Shown one piece after another: positions 1-7,869 of a stretch of 29,413 nucleotides of DNA (position 1 is the first letter of the stretch; the number at the start of each line of letters is the position of its first letter). The DNA lies in contig JBKPIY010000033.1 of the NCBI GenBank assembly GCA_046730475.1, forward strand, positions 1 to 29,413, in the 5' to 3' direction. Below the pieces are notes generated by a model, which saw only the letters and a program-made list of their open reading frames with translations, searched no databases and was not told where the DNA came from. The DNA comes from JBKPIY01 sp046730475 (GTDB lineage: Bacteria > Actinomycetota > Thermoleophilia > Solirubrobacterales > 70-9). A program made the position numbers and the translations under genes.

Positions 1-1
1 C

Positions 2-3000
2 GCCCCCGGCGCCGCGGCCGCGGCCGTGCGGGCCCCCGGGCCGGCCGTCGCCCCCGCCGTGGCCGAGGCTCCGCCCGAGGAGCGCCGGCAGGCGACGGTG
101 CTGTTCGCCGATCTCTCCGGCTACACCGCCGCCGCCGAGCAGATGGACCCGGAGGCGGTGAAGGCGCTCGTCGACCGGACACTCCGCCGGCTGGCGGCCG
201 AGGTGGAGCGCTTCGGTGGCACCGTCGACAAGTTCATCGGCGACAACGTGATGGGGGTGTTCGGCGCCCCCACCGCCCACGAGGACGACCCCGAGCGGGC
301 GGTCCGCGCCGCGCTCGCGATGCAGGCGGCGATGACGGAGCAGAATCGGGAGACCGAGCAGGCCGGCGGTGTCAGCTTTCAGCTTCGGGTTGGGATCAAC
401 TCGGGCGAGGTGATGGCGGGAGCGGTCGGCGACCGCTACACGGTGATGGGCGACCCCGTCAACGTCGCCGCCCGCCTCCAGGCGGCCGGGCGGCCGGGGA
501 CGGTGACGGTGGGCGCCGGCACCTACCGCGCTAGCCGCGAGGCGATCGCCTATGAGCGACTCGAGCCGCTGAAGCTGAAGGGCAAGGAGGAGCTAGTGCC
601 CGCCTGGGAGGCCACCCGGACCCTGGCGGAGCCCCGCCGCGCCCTCCGCAGCGAGACCCGGCTGATCGGCCGCTCGGACGAGACAGGACTGCTGGTATCG
701 CTGGTGGAGAGGGTTCGGCGCGAGGGTCGTCCCGCCCTCGTGACTGTCATCGGCCAGGCGGGCGTGGGGAAATCGCGTCTGCTGCGCGAGTTCGAGACGA
801 CCCTGGCGGCGCTCGACGACCCCCCGACCGCACGGCACGGCCAGTGCCCTCCGTACGGGGCCGGGATCGCCTACTGGGCCTTCGCCGAGGTCCTTCAGGA
901 GGAGTTCGAGCTGCTCGACACCGACTCACCCGAGGCCGCCTGGGAGAAGCTTCGCTCCGGCGTCGGCACCCTGATGGCCGAGCTGGGCGAGCCCGGGGCG
1001 GGGGAGCGAAACGCCGCCCTGCTCGCGAGGCCGCTCGGGATCGAGCCCCCCGGGGGTGCCCCGAGGCCCGACACCGACGACCCGCAGCGGATGCGGGACG
1101 CCCTCTTTTCAGCCGCCCGCGCGGTGGTCGAGGCGGTCGCGCTCCGGCGCCCCCTGGTGCTTTCGATCGACGACATCCACTGGGCCGACGAGGGGATGCT
1201 CGACCTGATCGACCACCTCGCCCGCTGGGTGCGGGCACCCCTGCTCATGGTCTGCCTGGCGCGAGACGAGCTCCTGGAGCGGCGGCCGGGCTGGGGCGGC
1301 GGGCGGCGGAACGCGACCACGATCTCGCTCGAGCCGCTCCGCGCCGACGAGACCCGGGAGCTCGTCACCGCTCTGATGGCCGGCGGCGAGAACGGTCACG
1401 GCGACGTCGTCGCCCTGCTCGCCGAGCGCTCCGGTGGCAACCCCCTGTTCGCCGAGGAGATGGTCAACCGCGTGCTCGAGGAGGACACCGTCGACGCCGA
1501 GGCGCTTCCGAGCACCGTCCAGTCGCTGCTCGCCGCCCGCCTCGACTCGCTTGCCCGAGAGGAGCGCCGGCTCCTCCAACACGCCGCGGTGGTGGGCCAG
1601 ACCTTCTGGGAAGGCTCCCTGCGAGGTGTCGCCGCGCAGGAGGGGATCGAGCTCGGCCACGCCCTCGACTCGCTCGAGGAAAAGGACATGCTCGTCCCGA
1701 GCTCCGCCAGCCGGCTCGCCGGCGAGCGAGAGTACGCGTTCAAGCACGTTCTCATCCGGGACGTTGCCTACGGGATGCTGCCGAAGGCGATCCGCTGCCG
1801 CAAGCACGTGGAGGTCGGCGAGTTCCTCCAACAGAGGGCGGGCGAGCGGGCGGACGCAAGCGTCGGCCTGGTCGCCGAGCATTACGCCCGCGCGGCAGCC
1901 CTCGGCTCGGAGACCGGGCTCGAGCCGGAGGAGCTTTCCGCCCTTCAGGCGCACGCCCTTGAGCTGCTCGAGGCGGCCGGCGACGCCGCCGCGGCCCTGT
2001 ACTCGAACGCCGAGGCCTTCGACCGGTACACGGCGGCTCTCGAGCTCTCCGACAGCCTCGACCCGGCCGACGGCGCCGGGATCGGCGAGAAGCAGGGTGA
2101 CGTCGCCCTGCGGCTGGGGCGGGTCGACGCCGCGGTCTCGGTCTGGGAGCGGTGCCTCGAGTACCACCGAAGCGAGGAGCAGCTCGCCCGGGTCGCCGAC
2201 CTTCACCGGAAAATCGGCGCGGCCCTGTGGCACAAGGGCGAGCGGCGCGCCTCGATCGACAACTACCAGCGCGGGATCGACCTGCTCAAGGACGGCCCGC
2301 CGTGCATCGAGCTCGTCCGCCTCTACGAGGAGGCGGCCTCCCTGTACATGCACACCGGCGACAACATGCTCGCGATCTACGCCTCAGAGAAGGCGCTCAG
2401 GCTCGCCGAGCGCCTCGGCGAGGCGCGGGCGGCGAGCCGCGCTCACGGGATCTTCGGCCGGGTGTTCGGCCGAATCGGCGACTTCGAGAAGGCGAGGGAG
2501 AACCTCGAGCGCTCGGTCGCGCTGGCCCGGGACTCCGACCGTGGCGAGGCGGTCCGCGCCCTGCTCACCCTCGGCTATCACCTCGAGGTCTCCGAGGCCG
2601 ACTACGACGGGGCGGCGGTGGCCTACGGCGAGGCCCTCGAGCTCGCCCAGGAGGTCGGCGACCTTCCCTCCCAGGTCGAGCTCCACGCCTCGCTGGCCCA
2701 GCTCGCCATCCACCGGGCCGACTGGGAGGAGGTCGAGCGGGCGACCGACGCCAGCGAGGCGCTCGCCGAGCGCGAGGGCCTACACGGCAAGCTCTGCTTC
2801 CCCTTCCTGATGCGCGGGGTCCTCGCCTGGCGGCGGGGAAGCTGGGAGGAGGCCGCCCGCAACTACCGGCGCGCCCACGAGCTCGCCGACCAGGTAGGCC
2901 GCTCGGAGGTCGCCTTCTCGGCCCTGTTCTGGCTCGCCGCCGCGCTCCGCGACAGCGGCGACCTCGCCGGCGCCGAGACCGAGCTCGCGAAGGCGCTCGA

Positions 3001-3412
3001 CATCTGCGAGCGCGCGGGACTGATCGCTCAGTCGGTGGAGGCGATCTCGGCCCGGGCCGTCGCCCTCGCCCTCGCGGGCCGCGAGGAGCCGGCCCGGGCG
3101 GCGGCGGAGGAGGCCGGACGCCTCGCGGACCGCCTCCACTACCCCGTTGGCGAGGCCGCCAAGGCGGAGGCGGCCGGGGCATGCAGCGACGATCCCGAGG
3201 CCGGCGGCGCCGAGATCGACGAGGCCTCGAGCCGGTGGACCGAGCTGGGGCGGCCACTCGACGCCGCCCGTTGCCTGCTCGTCCGCGGTCGTCTGGCGGC
3301 CGAGTTGGATCGGGAGGCGGCCGGCGAGCTGCTCGCCGCCGCGGCGGATGCCTACGAAGCGCTCGGCGCGCCCGCCCTCGCGGCCCGCGCACGCGAGCCG
3401 GTCGCCGGATAG
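2..3412 (+). CDS. Class III adenylate/guanylate cyclase - AAA ATPase - TPR regulator, 5' partial
   Basis: Large signalling protein that joins a nucleotide cyclase domain to a STAND-like ATPase and a long TPR tail. Numbering from the GTG at 26, the cyclase domain spans about residues 20-195: metal-binding Asp in FADLSGYT, FGGTVDKFIGDNVMGVFG with the second Asp, and GDPVNVAARL carrying the transition-state Asn and Arg, so it looks catalytically complete. The P-loop GQAGVGKS is near residue 243 and the Walker B LSIDDIHW near 380. From about 640 to the end the protein is helical TPR-like repeats (for example AIYASEKALRLAERLGEARA). The frame is open from base 2 to the left edge, and relatives often begin with a zinc ribbon, so the true start probably lies outside the window; the GTG at 26 is only the first possible start inside it. 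Likely makes cyclic nucleotide in response to a signal sensed by the TPR/ATPase part; the ligand is unknown. Confidence 0.93.
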   Translation, partial: APGAAAAAVRAPGPAVAPAVAEAPPEERRQATVLFADLSGYTAAAEQMDPEAVKALVDRTLRRLAAEVERFGGTVDKFIGDNVMGVFGAPTAHEDDPERAVRAALAMQAAMTEQNRETEQAGGVSFQLRVGINSGEVMAGAVGDRYTVMGDPVNVAARLQAAGRPGTVTVGAGTYRASREAIAYERLEPLKLKGKEELVPAWEATRTLAEPRRALRSETRLIGRSDETGLLVSLVERVRREGRPALVTVIGQAGVGKSRLLREFETTLAALDDPPTARHGQCPPYGAGIAYWAFAEVLQEEFELLDTDSPEAAWEKLRSGVGTLMAELGEPGAGERNAALLARPLGIEPPGGAPRPDTDDPQRMRDALFSAARAVVEAVALRRPLVLSIDDIHWADEGMLDLIDHLARWVRAPLLMVCLARDELLERRPGWGGGRRNATTISLEPLRADETRELVTALMAGGENGHGDVVALLAERSGGNPLFAEEMVNRVLEEDTVDAEALPSTVQSLLAARLDSLAREERRLLQHAAVVGQTFWEGSLRGVAAQEGIELGHALDSLEEKDMLVPSSASRLAGEREYAFKHVLIRDVAYGMLPKAIRCRKHVEVGEFLQQRAGERADASVGLVAEHYARAAALGSETGLEPEELSALQAHALELLEAAGDAAAALYSNAEAFDRYTAALELSDSLDPADGAGIGEKQGDVALRLGRVDAAVSVWERCLEYHRSEEQLARVADLHRKIGAALWHKGERRASIDNYQRGIDLLKDGPPCIELVRLYEEAASLYMHTGDNMLAIYASEKALRLAERLGEARAASRAHGIFGRVFGRIGDFEKARENLERSVALARDSDRGEAVRALLTLGYHLEVSEADYDGAAVAYGEALELAQEVGDLPSQVELHASLAQLAIHRADWEEVERATDASEALAEREGLHGKLCFPFLMRGVLAWRRGSWEEAARNYRRAHELADQVGRSEVAFSALFWLAAALRDSGDLAGAETELAKALDICERAGLIAQSVEAISARAVALALAGREEPARAAAEEAGRLADRLHYPVGEAAKAEAAGACSDDPEAGGAEIDEASSRWTELGRPLDAARCLLVRGRLAAELDREAAGELLAAAADAYEALGAPALAARAREPVAG

Positions 3413-3624
3413 ATGTCTCCGCCACCTTCATGGTCGAGGAGCTCGACGACCTGCGCGAGCTGAGGATGCGGGGCCGGGCCTCGGGCTTCTACTCGCATTT
3501 GGGTGCTCACCGAGGCGCAAGGGAGCACCTTCACGCGGCCGGCCCTTTCCGCGAAGGTTCCCCGGGAGCCGGCGCGGAGCCCTGAGGGGCACCATCCGCG
3601 AGCGACCGGGAAAGGGCGGCGGCA

Positions 3625-3630
3625 TACAAT
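3625..3630 (+). promoter_or_regulatory. -10 box of a leaderless promoter for the EVE operon
   Basis: TACAAT, a near-consensus -10 hexamer, ends 6 bases before the GTG at 3637, so transcription would begin at or next to the start codon. No Shine-Dalgarno sequence is present at that start. The -35 region (around 3602) is weak. Confidence 0.5.
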
Positions 3631-3636
3631 CGGCCC

Positions 3637-4113
3637 GTGGCGCCTGAGCACGGCAAGAGCTGGATCCTCACCGGCTCGCTCGAGAACTTCCGGATCAACG
3701 TCAACCGGGGCTTCGACGTGATCGGGTTCAAGGAGCGCCGCCGGCGCCAAGCCGAGGAGTTCGAGCGGGGCGACGAAATCGTCTTCTACGTCACCGGGGT
3801 GCAGGCGTTCGGGGGCATCGCCCGGGTGAAGTCGGAGATGTTCGAGGACCGGGACCCGATCTGGCCGCAGGGAAGGAAGAGGAAGCCCGAGCAGTACCCG
3901 TGGCGGGTCGAGACCGAGCCGGTGCTCGTCCTCGAGGAGAGCCGGTTCGTCCCGGCCGTGAACCTGATCGACCTGCTCCAGCACACTCGAAAGTGGCCGC
4001 GCGAGCACTGGCACCTCGCCTTTCAAGGCCAGCTGCGAACGGTCGGCGAGGGGGACGCCGAGCTGCTGCGCGCCCGGCTGCGCGGGGCGGCCTCCGCCGC
4101 CACCCTCGCGTGA
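3637..4113 (+). CDS. EVE domain-containing protein
   Basis: 158-residue single-domain protein of the EVE/PUA-like fold. WILTGSLENFRINVNRGF at the N-terminus, the GDEIVFYVTGVQAFGGIARV core and the later PWRVETEPVLVLEE strand are typical of the family. EVE domains bind modified bases in nucleic acids, and stand-alone ones are of unknown role. The GTG at 3637 is chosen because a -10 box lies 6 bases upstream and the preceding frame looks non-coding. It heads an operon: the DUF2203 gene overlaps its stop by 4 bases, then a membrane protein follows. What the EVE domain recognises here cannot be told from sequence. Confidence 0.85.
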   Translation: MAPEHGKSWILTGSLENFRINVNRGFDVIGFKERRRRQAEEFERGDEIVFYVTGVQAFGGIARVKSEMFEDRDPIWPQGRKRKPEQYPWRVETEPVLVLEESRFVPAVNLIDLLQHTRKWPREHWHLAFQGQLRTVGEGDAELLRARLRGAASAATLA

Positions 4114-4511
4114 GCGAGGCGCCCGCAGAGCGAACCCACGGGCGGCATTTCACGCTCGAGCAGGCGAACGCTCTCCTCCCCCGCCTCAACCCGCTGCTCC
4201 GCCAGCTCCGAAACGCCAAGGACGAGCTCACCGACACCGAGGTCCATGAGGCCCTCGCGGAGGCGGCGCCGGCCAACGGCGGCGGCGAGCGGGGGCGGCG
4301 GGTCGGGGTCGCCTACCTCGAGGTGCGAAGGCTGGTGGGGGCGCTGGAGGAGTCGGGGATCGTGCTTCGCGACATCGACCGTGGGCTGGTCGACTTTCCG
4401 GCGATCATCGACGGGCGCGAGGTCTACCTGTGCTGGGAGCTCGGCGAGGACGAGGTCTCCCACTGGCACGATCTCGATTCCGGCTACCGTGGCCGAGAAC
4501 CGCTCGACTGA
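4110..4511 (+). CDS. DUF2203 family protein
   Basis: 133-residue soluble protein of the DUF2203 family. The N-terminal FTLEQANALLPRLNPLLRQL helix and the C-terminal GIVLRDIDRGLVDFPA, VYLCWELGEDEVSHWHDLD and final GYRGREPL segments are the family's conserved blocks. No enzymatic function is established for the family. The GTG at 4110 overlaps the upstream EVE stop as GTGA, which suggests translational coupling; a longer upstream ATG in this frame (3900) would lie wholly inside the EVE gene and is rejected. The conserved W/H-rich block (CWELGEDEVSHWHD) could be a ligand or metal site, but this is only inference. Confidence 0.85.
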   Translation: MSEAPAERTHGRHFTLEQANALLPRLNPLLRQLRNAKDELTDTEVHEALAEAAPANGGGERGRRVGVAYLEVRRLVGALEESGIVLRDIDRGLVDFPAIIDGREVYLCWELGEDEVSHWHDLDSGYRGREPLD

Positions 4512-4965
4512 GCCTTCTCCGCGGCTGGGCGAGCCCGCCCGTCGGCTTCGCCGCCTGAACGCCGACGAGCGCCTGGCGCTGGTGGGGGTCGCGGTGATGA
4601 TCGGAAGCCTGCTGCTGCCCTGGTGGGGTGCCCCGCCCGAGAGCAACCTCGTCGTCACCGGGATCGGAGAGTTCGGCTTCGCCGAGGCGGCCCTGGTGGC
4701 GACCTCCGCTGCGATCCTCTTCCTGATCGCCGAGATCGGCGGGGGGTACGTCCCGCCCCGGCCCCTGCGCGAGTGGGCGCTGCTGGTGGCGGGGGGCGCC
4801 TGGTCGGCAGCGATCATCACCTACCGGATGTTCGATCGCCCGGACTTCACCCTCGGCGGTGCCGACCAGCCGTACCACCTCCAGTACGGGATCATGTTCG
4901 CCCTCGCCGGCGCCGCCCTGGTGGTGGCCGCCGGCCTGCGCTGTCGCGAGCTCTCGGATCGGTAA
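4489..4965 (+). CDS. Small integral membrane protein, four predicted helices
   Basis: 158-residue hydrophobic protein that I do not recognise as a named family. After a charged N-terminus (about 30 residues, LRRLNADERLALVG) come four likely membrane segments, near residues 32-48 (GVAVMIGSLLLPWW), 62-85, 98-115 and 130-152. The GTG at 4489 overlaps the end of the DUF2203 gene by 23 bases, so it is probably translated from the same mRNA. A hairpin terminator about 40 bases after its stop closes the operon. The association with EVE and DUF2203 genes is physical only; a function cannot be assigned. Confidence 0.75.
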   Translation: MAENRSTEPSPRLGEPARRLRRLNADERLALVGVAVMIGSLLLPWWGAPPESNLVVTGIGEFGFAEAALVATSAAILFLIAEIGGGYVPPRPLREWALLVAGGAWSAAIITYRMFDRPDFTLGGADQPYHLQYGIMFALAGAALVVAAGLRCRELSDR

Positions 4966-5003
4966 CAGGGGGCTCGCCGGGTGCCGGACGCCCAGTCCCA
5001 CGA

Positions 5004-5029
5004 CCAGGCCGAGAATGCCGGCCTGGTTT
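5004..5029 (+). terminator. Hairpin terminator after the EVE operon
   Basis: Perfect 8-bp inverted repeat (CCAGGCCG at 5004-5011, CGGCCTGG at 5019-5026) with a 7-base loop, followed by TTT. It sits between the membrane protein stop (4965) and the hydrolase start (5074). Confidence 0.6.
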
Positions 5030-5073
5030 GGGCGACGGTCGCGGCACGGCCTCGATCGAGAAGGGAGAGAGGC

Positions 5074-5679
5074 ATGGCGCTCACGGAGCGGGAAGCCGAG
5101 CAGATCGAGCGGGCGAACGGGTCCGGGCGGACGCCGGTCGTGTTCATCCACGGGCTGTGGCTGCTGCCAAGCAGCTGGGACCGGTGGGCCCAGGCTTTCG
5201 AGCAGGCCGGCTGCACCTCGTTGACTCCGTCCTGGCCGGACGATCCCGAAACCGTCGATCAGGCGAGGGCGAATCCCGAGGTCTTCGCGAACAAGACGAT
5301 CGGCCAGGTCGCCGACCACACGGCCGAGGTGATGCGGCCGCTTTCCTGGTCAGAGGCGAAACAGCTCCACGAGACGTTCCACGTGGCGGCGCCGGGCGCC
5401 CCCCTCTTCCAGGCGGCGACGGCGAACCTTAATCCCCGGACCGAGGCAAAGGTGGACACCAGGAATCCCGAGCGCGGGCCGTTGTTGATCATCTCGGGGG
5501 AAAGGGACCACACCGTCCCCTGGGCGATCGCCAACGCCTCCTTCAAGAGGCAGCGGCGAAACGAGGGAGTGACCGAGATCGAGGAGATTCCGGACCGCGG
5601 CCACGCTCTCACGATCGACAGCGGCTGGAAGGAGGTCGCCGACACGGCACTCGCGTTCGTGCGGCGATTCGTACAGTGA
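5074..5679 (+). CDS. Alpha/beta hydrolase lacking the nucleophile elbow (internal deletion)
   Basis: 201-residue member of an alpha/beta hydrolase subfamily whose intact members are about 270-285 residues by my recollection. The N-terminal strand and oxyanion region FIHGLWLLPSSWDRW (His26-Gly27) and the C-terminal catalytic acid and His (GERDHTVP, Asp145; DRGHALT, His177) are present. The G-x-S-x-G elbow that should lie between them is absent: residue 86 (...DHTAEV) runs straight into SEAKQLHETFHV, which belongs after the cap region. About 75-90 residues seem to be missing with the frame kept. Start ATG 5074 has the purine-rich AAGGGAGAGAG just upstream. It may be a pseudogene, a non-catalytic remnant, or an assembly artefact; classical hydrolase activity is not expected. 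Confidence 0.8.
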   Translation: MALTEREAEQIERANGSGRTPVVFIHGLWLLPSSWDRWAQAFEQAGCTSLTPSWPDDPETVDQARANPEVFANKTIGQVADHTAEVMRPLSWSEAKQLHETFHVAAPGAPLFQAATANLNPRTEAKVDTRNPERGPLLIISGERDHTVPWAIANASFKRQRRNEGVTEIEEIPDRGHALTIDSGWKEVADTALAFVRRFVQ

Positions 5680-5698
5680 GGGGCGATCGACGGGAGCC

Positions 5699-6481
5699 CT
5701 AGCCCGTGAGCGGCGCCTCGCGCGGCGGCGGCGGCTCGATCCCCCAGCGCCTCATTCCGCGCTCGATCTCGGCAATCACCGTCTCGAGCACCTTGACCCG
5801 GGCGTAGCGCTTCGAATCGGCCTCGATCAGCTGCCAGCGGGCGTGGGGCTCGCGGTCGGTCCGGGCGACCATGTCCTCGACCGCCTGCTCGTACTCCGCG
5901 CGCCTGTCGCGGTTTCGCCAGTCTTCCTCGGTCAGCTTCCAGGTCTTGAGCGGATCCTTCTCGCGCCGCTTGAAGCGTCGGAGCTGCTCCTCCTGGGAGA
6001 TGTGCAGCCAGAGCTTGACCAGGACCATCCCCTCGGCGGCGAGGGTCTCCTCGAAGCGATTGATCTCGTCGTAGGCCCGCAACCACTGCTCGCGGGTGGC
6101 GAGGCCGTCGACCCGCTCGACCAGGACCCGCCCGTACCAGGAGCGGTCGAACACCGCCATCCCACCCCAGCCGGGCAGCGCCGGCCAGAAGCGCCAGAGG
6201 AAGTGGTGGCGCTTCTCGTCGTGCGTGGGGGCGGCGAACTGGACCACCCGGACGTGGCGGGGGTCGATCTGGGCGACCAGGCGCTTGATCGCCCCGCCCT
6301 TCCCGGACGCGTCCCAGCCTTCGAACAGGACGCAGACCGGCGGGCCCAGTCCACCGTCGCCGATCAGCCCGCCGAGGGTGAGGCGAAGCTGGGTGAGCCG
6401 ATCCCAGCCCCGCGCCAGCCCCTCCTGCTCCTGGCGGCGGGTGAGGTTGAGGGAGAGGTCGAGCTCGTCGAGGCGGCCCAC
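5699..6481 (-). CDS. ppk2: PPK2 family polyphosphate kinase
   Basis: 260-residue single-domain PPK2, an enzyme family that moves phosphate between polyphosphate and nucleoside mono- or diphosphates in the cytosol. The Walker A motif GWDASGKGG lies near residues 54-62, followed by the family blocks HHFLWRFWPALPGWGGMAVFDRSWYGRVLVERV (quoted discontinuously: LWRFW, then DRSWYGRV as Walker B) and the lid region rich in Arg/Lys (RRFKRREKDP). The length matches one-domain enzymes. The GTG start at 6481 has AGAGGA about 7 bases upstream. The small membrane protein gene ends 35 bases upstream on the same strand. Whether it acts on AMP, ADP or GDP cannot be settled by eye. Confidence 0.93.
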   Translation of the reverse strand: MGRLDELDLSLNLTRRQEQEGLARGWDRLTQLRLTLGGLIGDGGLGPPVCVLFEGWDASGKGGAIKRLVAQIDPRHVRVVQFAAPTHDEKRHHFLWRFWPALPGWGGMAVFDRSWYGRVLVERVDGLATREQWLRAYDEINRFEETLAAEGMVLVKLWLHISQEEQLRRFKRREKDPLKTWKLTEEDWRNRDRRAEYEQAVEDMVARTDREPHARWQLIEADSKRYARVKVLETVIAEIERGMRRWGIEPPPPREAPLTG

Positions 6482-6516
6482 GCCGGGATCCTCTCAGGCG
6501 CGAGCTCCGCTCGCGG

Positions 6517-6741
6517 CTATCGGGTCCCGGGGGCGTAGATGTTGGACGGGGATTCGGGCTTGTTGTGGGTCGCGATCACGGCCAGCGGCAGCAGCAGGGT
6601 GGCGAGGAAGATCATCGCGATCCCGAGCCCGACTATCAGCCGGCTCTTCGCCAGGTGCCCGAAGATGCCGACCGAGAAGCCGACCAGCATCAGAGTCAGA
6701 TAGGGGCTGATCGTGTGAGGCAGGAGATCCGCGGAGTCCAC
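6517..6741 (-). CDS. Small membrane protein, two predicted helices
   Basis: Unrecognised 74-residue protein with two hydrophobic segments (PYLTLMLVGFSVGIFGHL, and IVGLGIAMIFLATLLLPLA) and a polar C-terminus ending IYAPGTR. I place the start at the GTG at 6741 because GATAAT (6751-6756, minus strand) lies 9 bases upstream, matching the leaderless pattern seen elsewhere here. An ATG at 6813 would add 24 residues but would put the -10 box inside the gene. It precedes the PPK2 gene on the same strand and may be co-transcribed with it. Function unknown. Confidence 0.6.
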   Translation of the reverse strand: MDSADLLPHTISPYLTLMLVGFSVGIFGHLAKSRLIVGLGIAMIFLATLLLPLAVIATHNKPESPSNIYAPGTR

Positions 6742-6894
6742 GGCCCGCCGATTATCCGTCAGCTTGACACCCCGTCCGATCACCTCACGGACCTGGATCA
6801 GGGCGACGCCCATGAGCGGAAGCGCGGTGGCCAGGTGCAGCCGCGAGCCCAGCCGCAGGGAAGGGCCCGGGTGAGGGCGTGAACGGGCCGCCTC

Positions 6895-6900
6895 TAGAAT
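6895..6900 (+). promoter_or_regulatory. -10 box of a leaderless promoter for the MoxR-VWA operon
   Basis: TAGAAT ends 7 bases before the ATG at 6908, with no Shine-Dalgarno sequence between, so the mRNA probably begins at the start codon. Confidence 0.5.
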
Positions 6901-6907
6901 CCGCCGA

Positions 6908-7867
6908 ATGCCGGAGTCGACGGAGGCCCAGTCGGTCGCTGAGGTTCGCCACCAGCTCGGCGACGTCGGCTACCTCGCCGACGAGGCGACGGCGCTGGTC
7001 TCGTTCCTCGCCCAGCGGCTCGGCAAGCCGGTCCTGGTCGAGGGACCGGCGGGGGTCGGCAAGACCGAGCTCGCGAAGGCGCTCTCCCGGGCCACCGACC
7101 GCCGCCTCGTGCGGCTCCAGTGCTACGAGGGCCTGGACGAGGCGAAGGCCCTTTACGAGTGGAACTACCGCAAGCAGCTGCTGCGGATCCAGGTCGAGTC
7201 GATCCAGCCCGAAGCCGCCCCTGGAGGCGAGGCGGAGACGGCGACCGGGGCTCGGTCGGGCTGGGAGGAGGCGCGCGGCGACATCTTTGGCGAGGAGTTC
7301 CTCCTCACGAGGCCCCTGCTGGAGGCGATCAGCGCCGACGAGCCCGTCGTCCTCCTGATCGACGAGATCGACAAGACCGACCAGGAGTTCGAGGCGATGC
7401 TGCTCGAGGTCCTCTCGGACTTCCAGATCTCGATCCCGGAGCTCGGCGTGATCGAGGCCCGCACCCGCCCGGTGGTGGTGCTGACCTCGAACAACTCTCG
7501 CGAGCTGACCGAGGCGCTGAAGCGCCGCTGCCTCTACCTGTGGCTCGACTACCCCTCGGTCGAGCGGGAGCTGGAGATTGTCCGCCTGCACGCCCCCGAG
7601 CTCGACGAGGGGCTGGCCCGCCGCCTGGTCGAGATCATCCACATGGTTCGCCAGGTCGATTTGAAGAAGCCGCCCTCGATCGCCGAGTCGATCGATTGGG
7701 CGCGGACCCTGCTGCTGATCGGGGCAAGGGACATCGACCGCGACACCTTCGAGCGGTCGATGAGCATCATCGTCAAGCACCGCTCCGACATCGACCTGGT
7801 CGCCGAGCGTGTGGCGGTGAAGCTGGCCGAGCCCGGGACGCTGCCGGCGCCGGGCTCCGGAACGTAG
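6908..7867 (+). CDS. MoxR-family AAA+ ATPase (CoxD-like)
   Basis: 319-residue MoxR ATPase. Walker A GPAGVGKT is at residues 46-53, followed by ELAKALSRATDRRLVRLQCYEG, a Walker B LLIDEIDKTD, sensor 1 VVLTSNNSRELTEALKRRC (arginine finger region), and a C-terminal lid. MoxR proteins partner with VWA proteins as chaperones that activate or load metal cofactors in enzymes such as CO dehydrogenase. The next gene, 2 bases downstream, encodes exactly such a VWA partner. The insert between Walker A and B (GGEAETATGARSGWEEARG) is variable and acidic. No CO dehydrogenase subunits occur in the window, so the client is unknown. Confidence 0.9.
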   Translation: MPESTEAQSVAEVRHQLGDVGYLADEATALVSFLAQRLGKPVLVEGPAGVGKTELAKALSRATDRRLVRLQCYEGLDEAKALYEWNYRKQLLRIQVESIQPEAAPGGEAETATGARSGWEEARGDIFGEEFLLTRPLLEAISADEPVVLLIDEIDKTDQEFEAMLLEVLSDFQISIPELGVIEARTRPVVVLTSNNSRELTEALKRRCLYLWLDYPSVERELEIVRLHAPELDEGLARRLVEIIHMVRQVDLKKPPSIAESIDWARTLLLIGARDIDRDTFERSMSIIVKHRSDIDLVAERVAVKLAEPGTLPAPGSGT

Positions 7868-7869
7868 TC

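Noticed and set aside
550..3431. Several long reading frames on the minus strand and in other plus frames across the cyclase gene
   Set aside because: They are Arg/Pro/Ala-rich, typical of shadow frames in GC-rich DNA, and lie over a gene with clear domain motifs.
3430..3585. A 51-codon plus frame between the cyclase and EVE genes, starting MVEELDDLRELRMRG
   Set aside because: The first part looks protein-like, but the second half is low-complexity, there is no ribosome binding site and no recognisable family. I treat the gap as without a supported gene.
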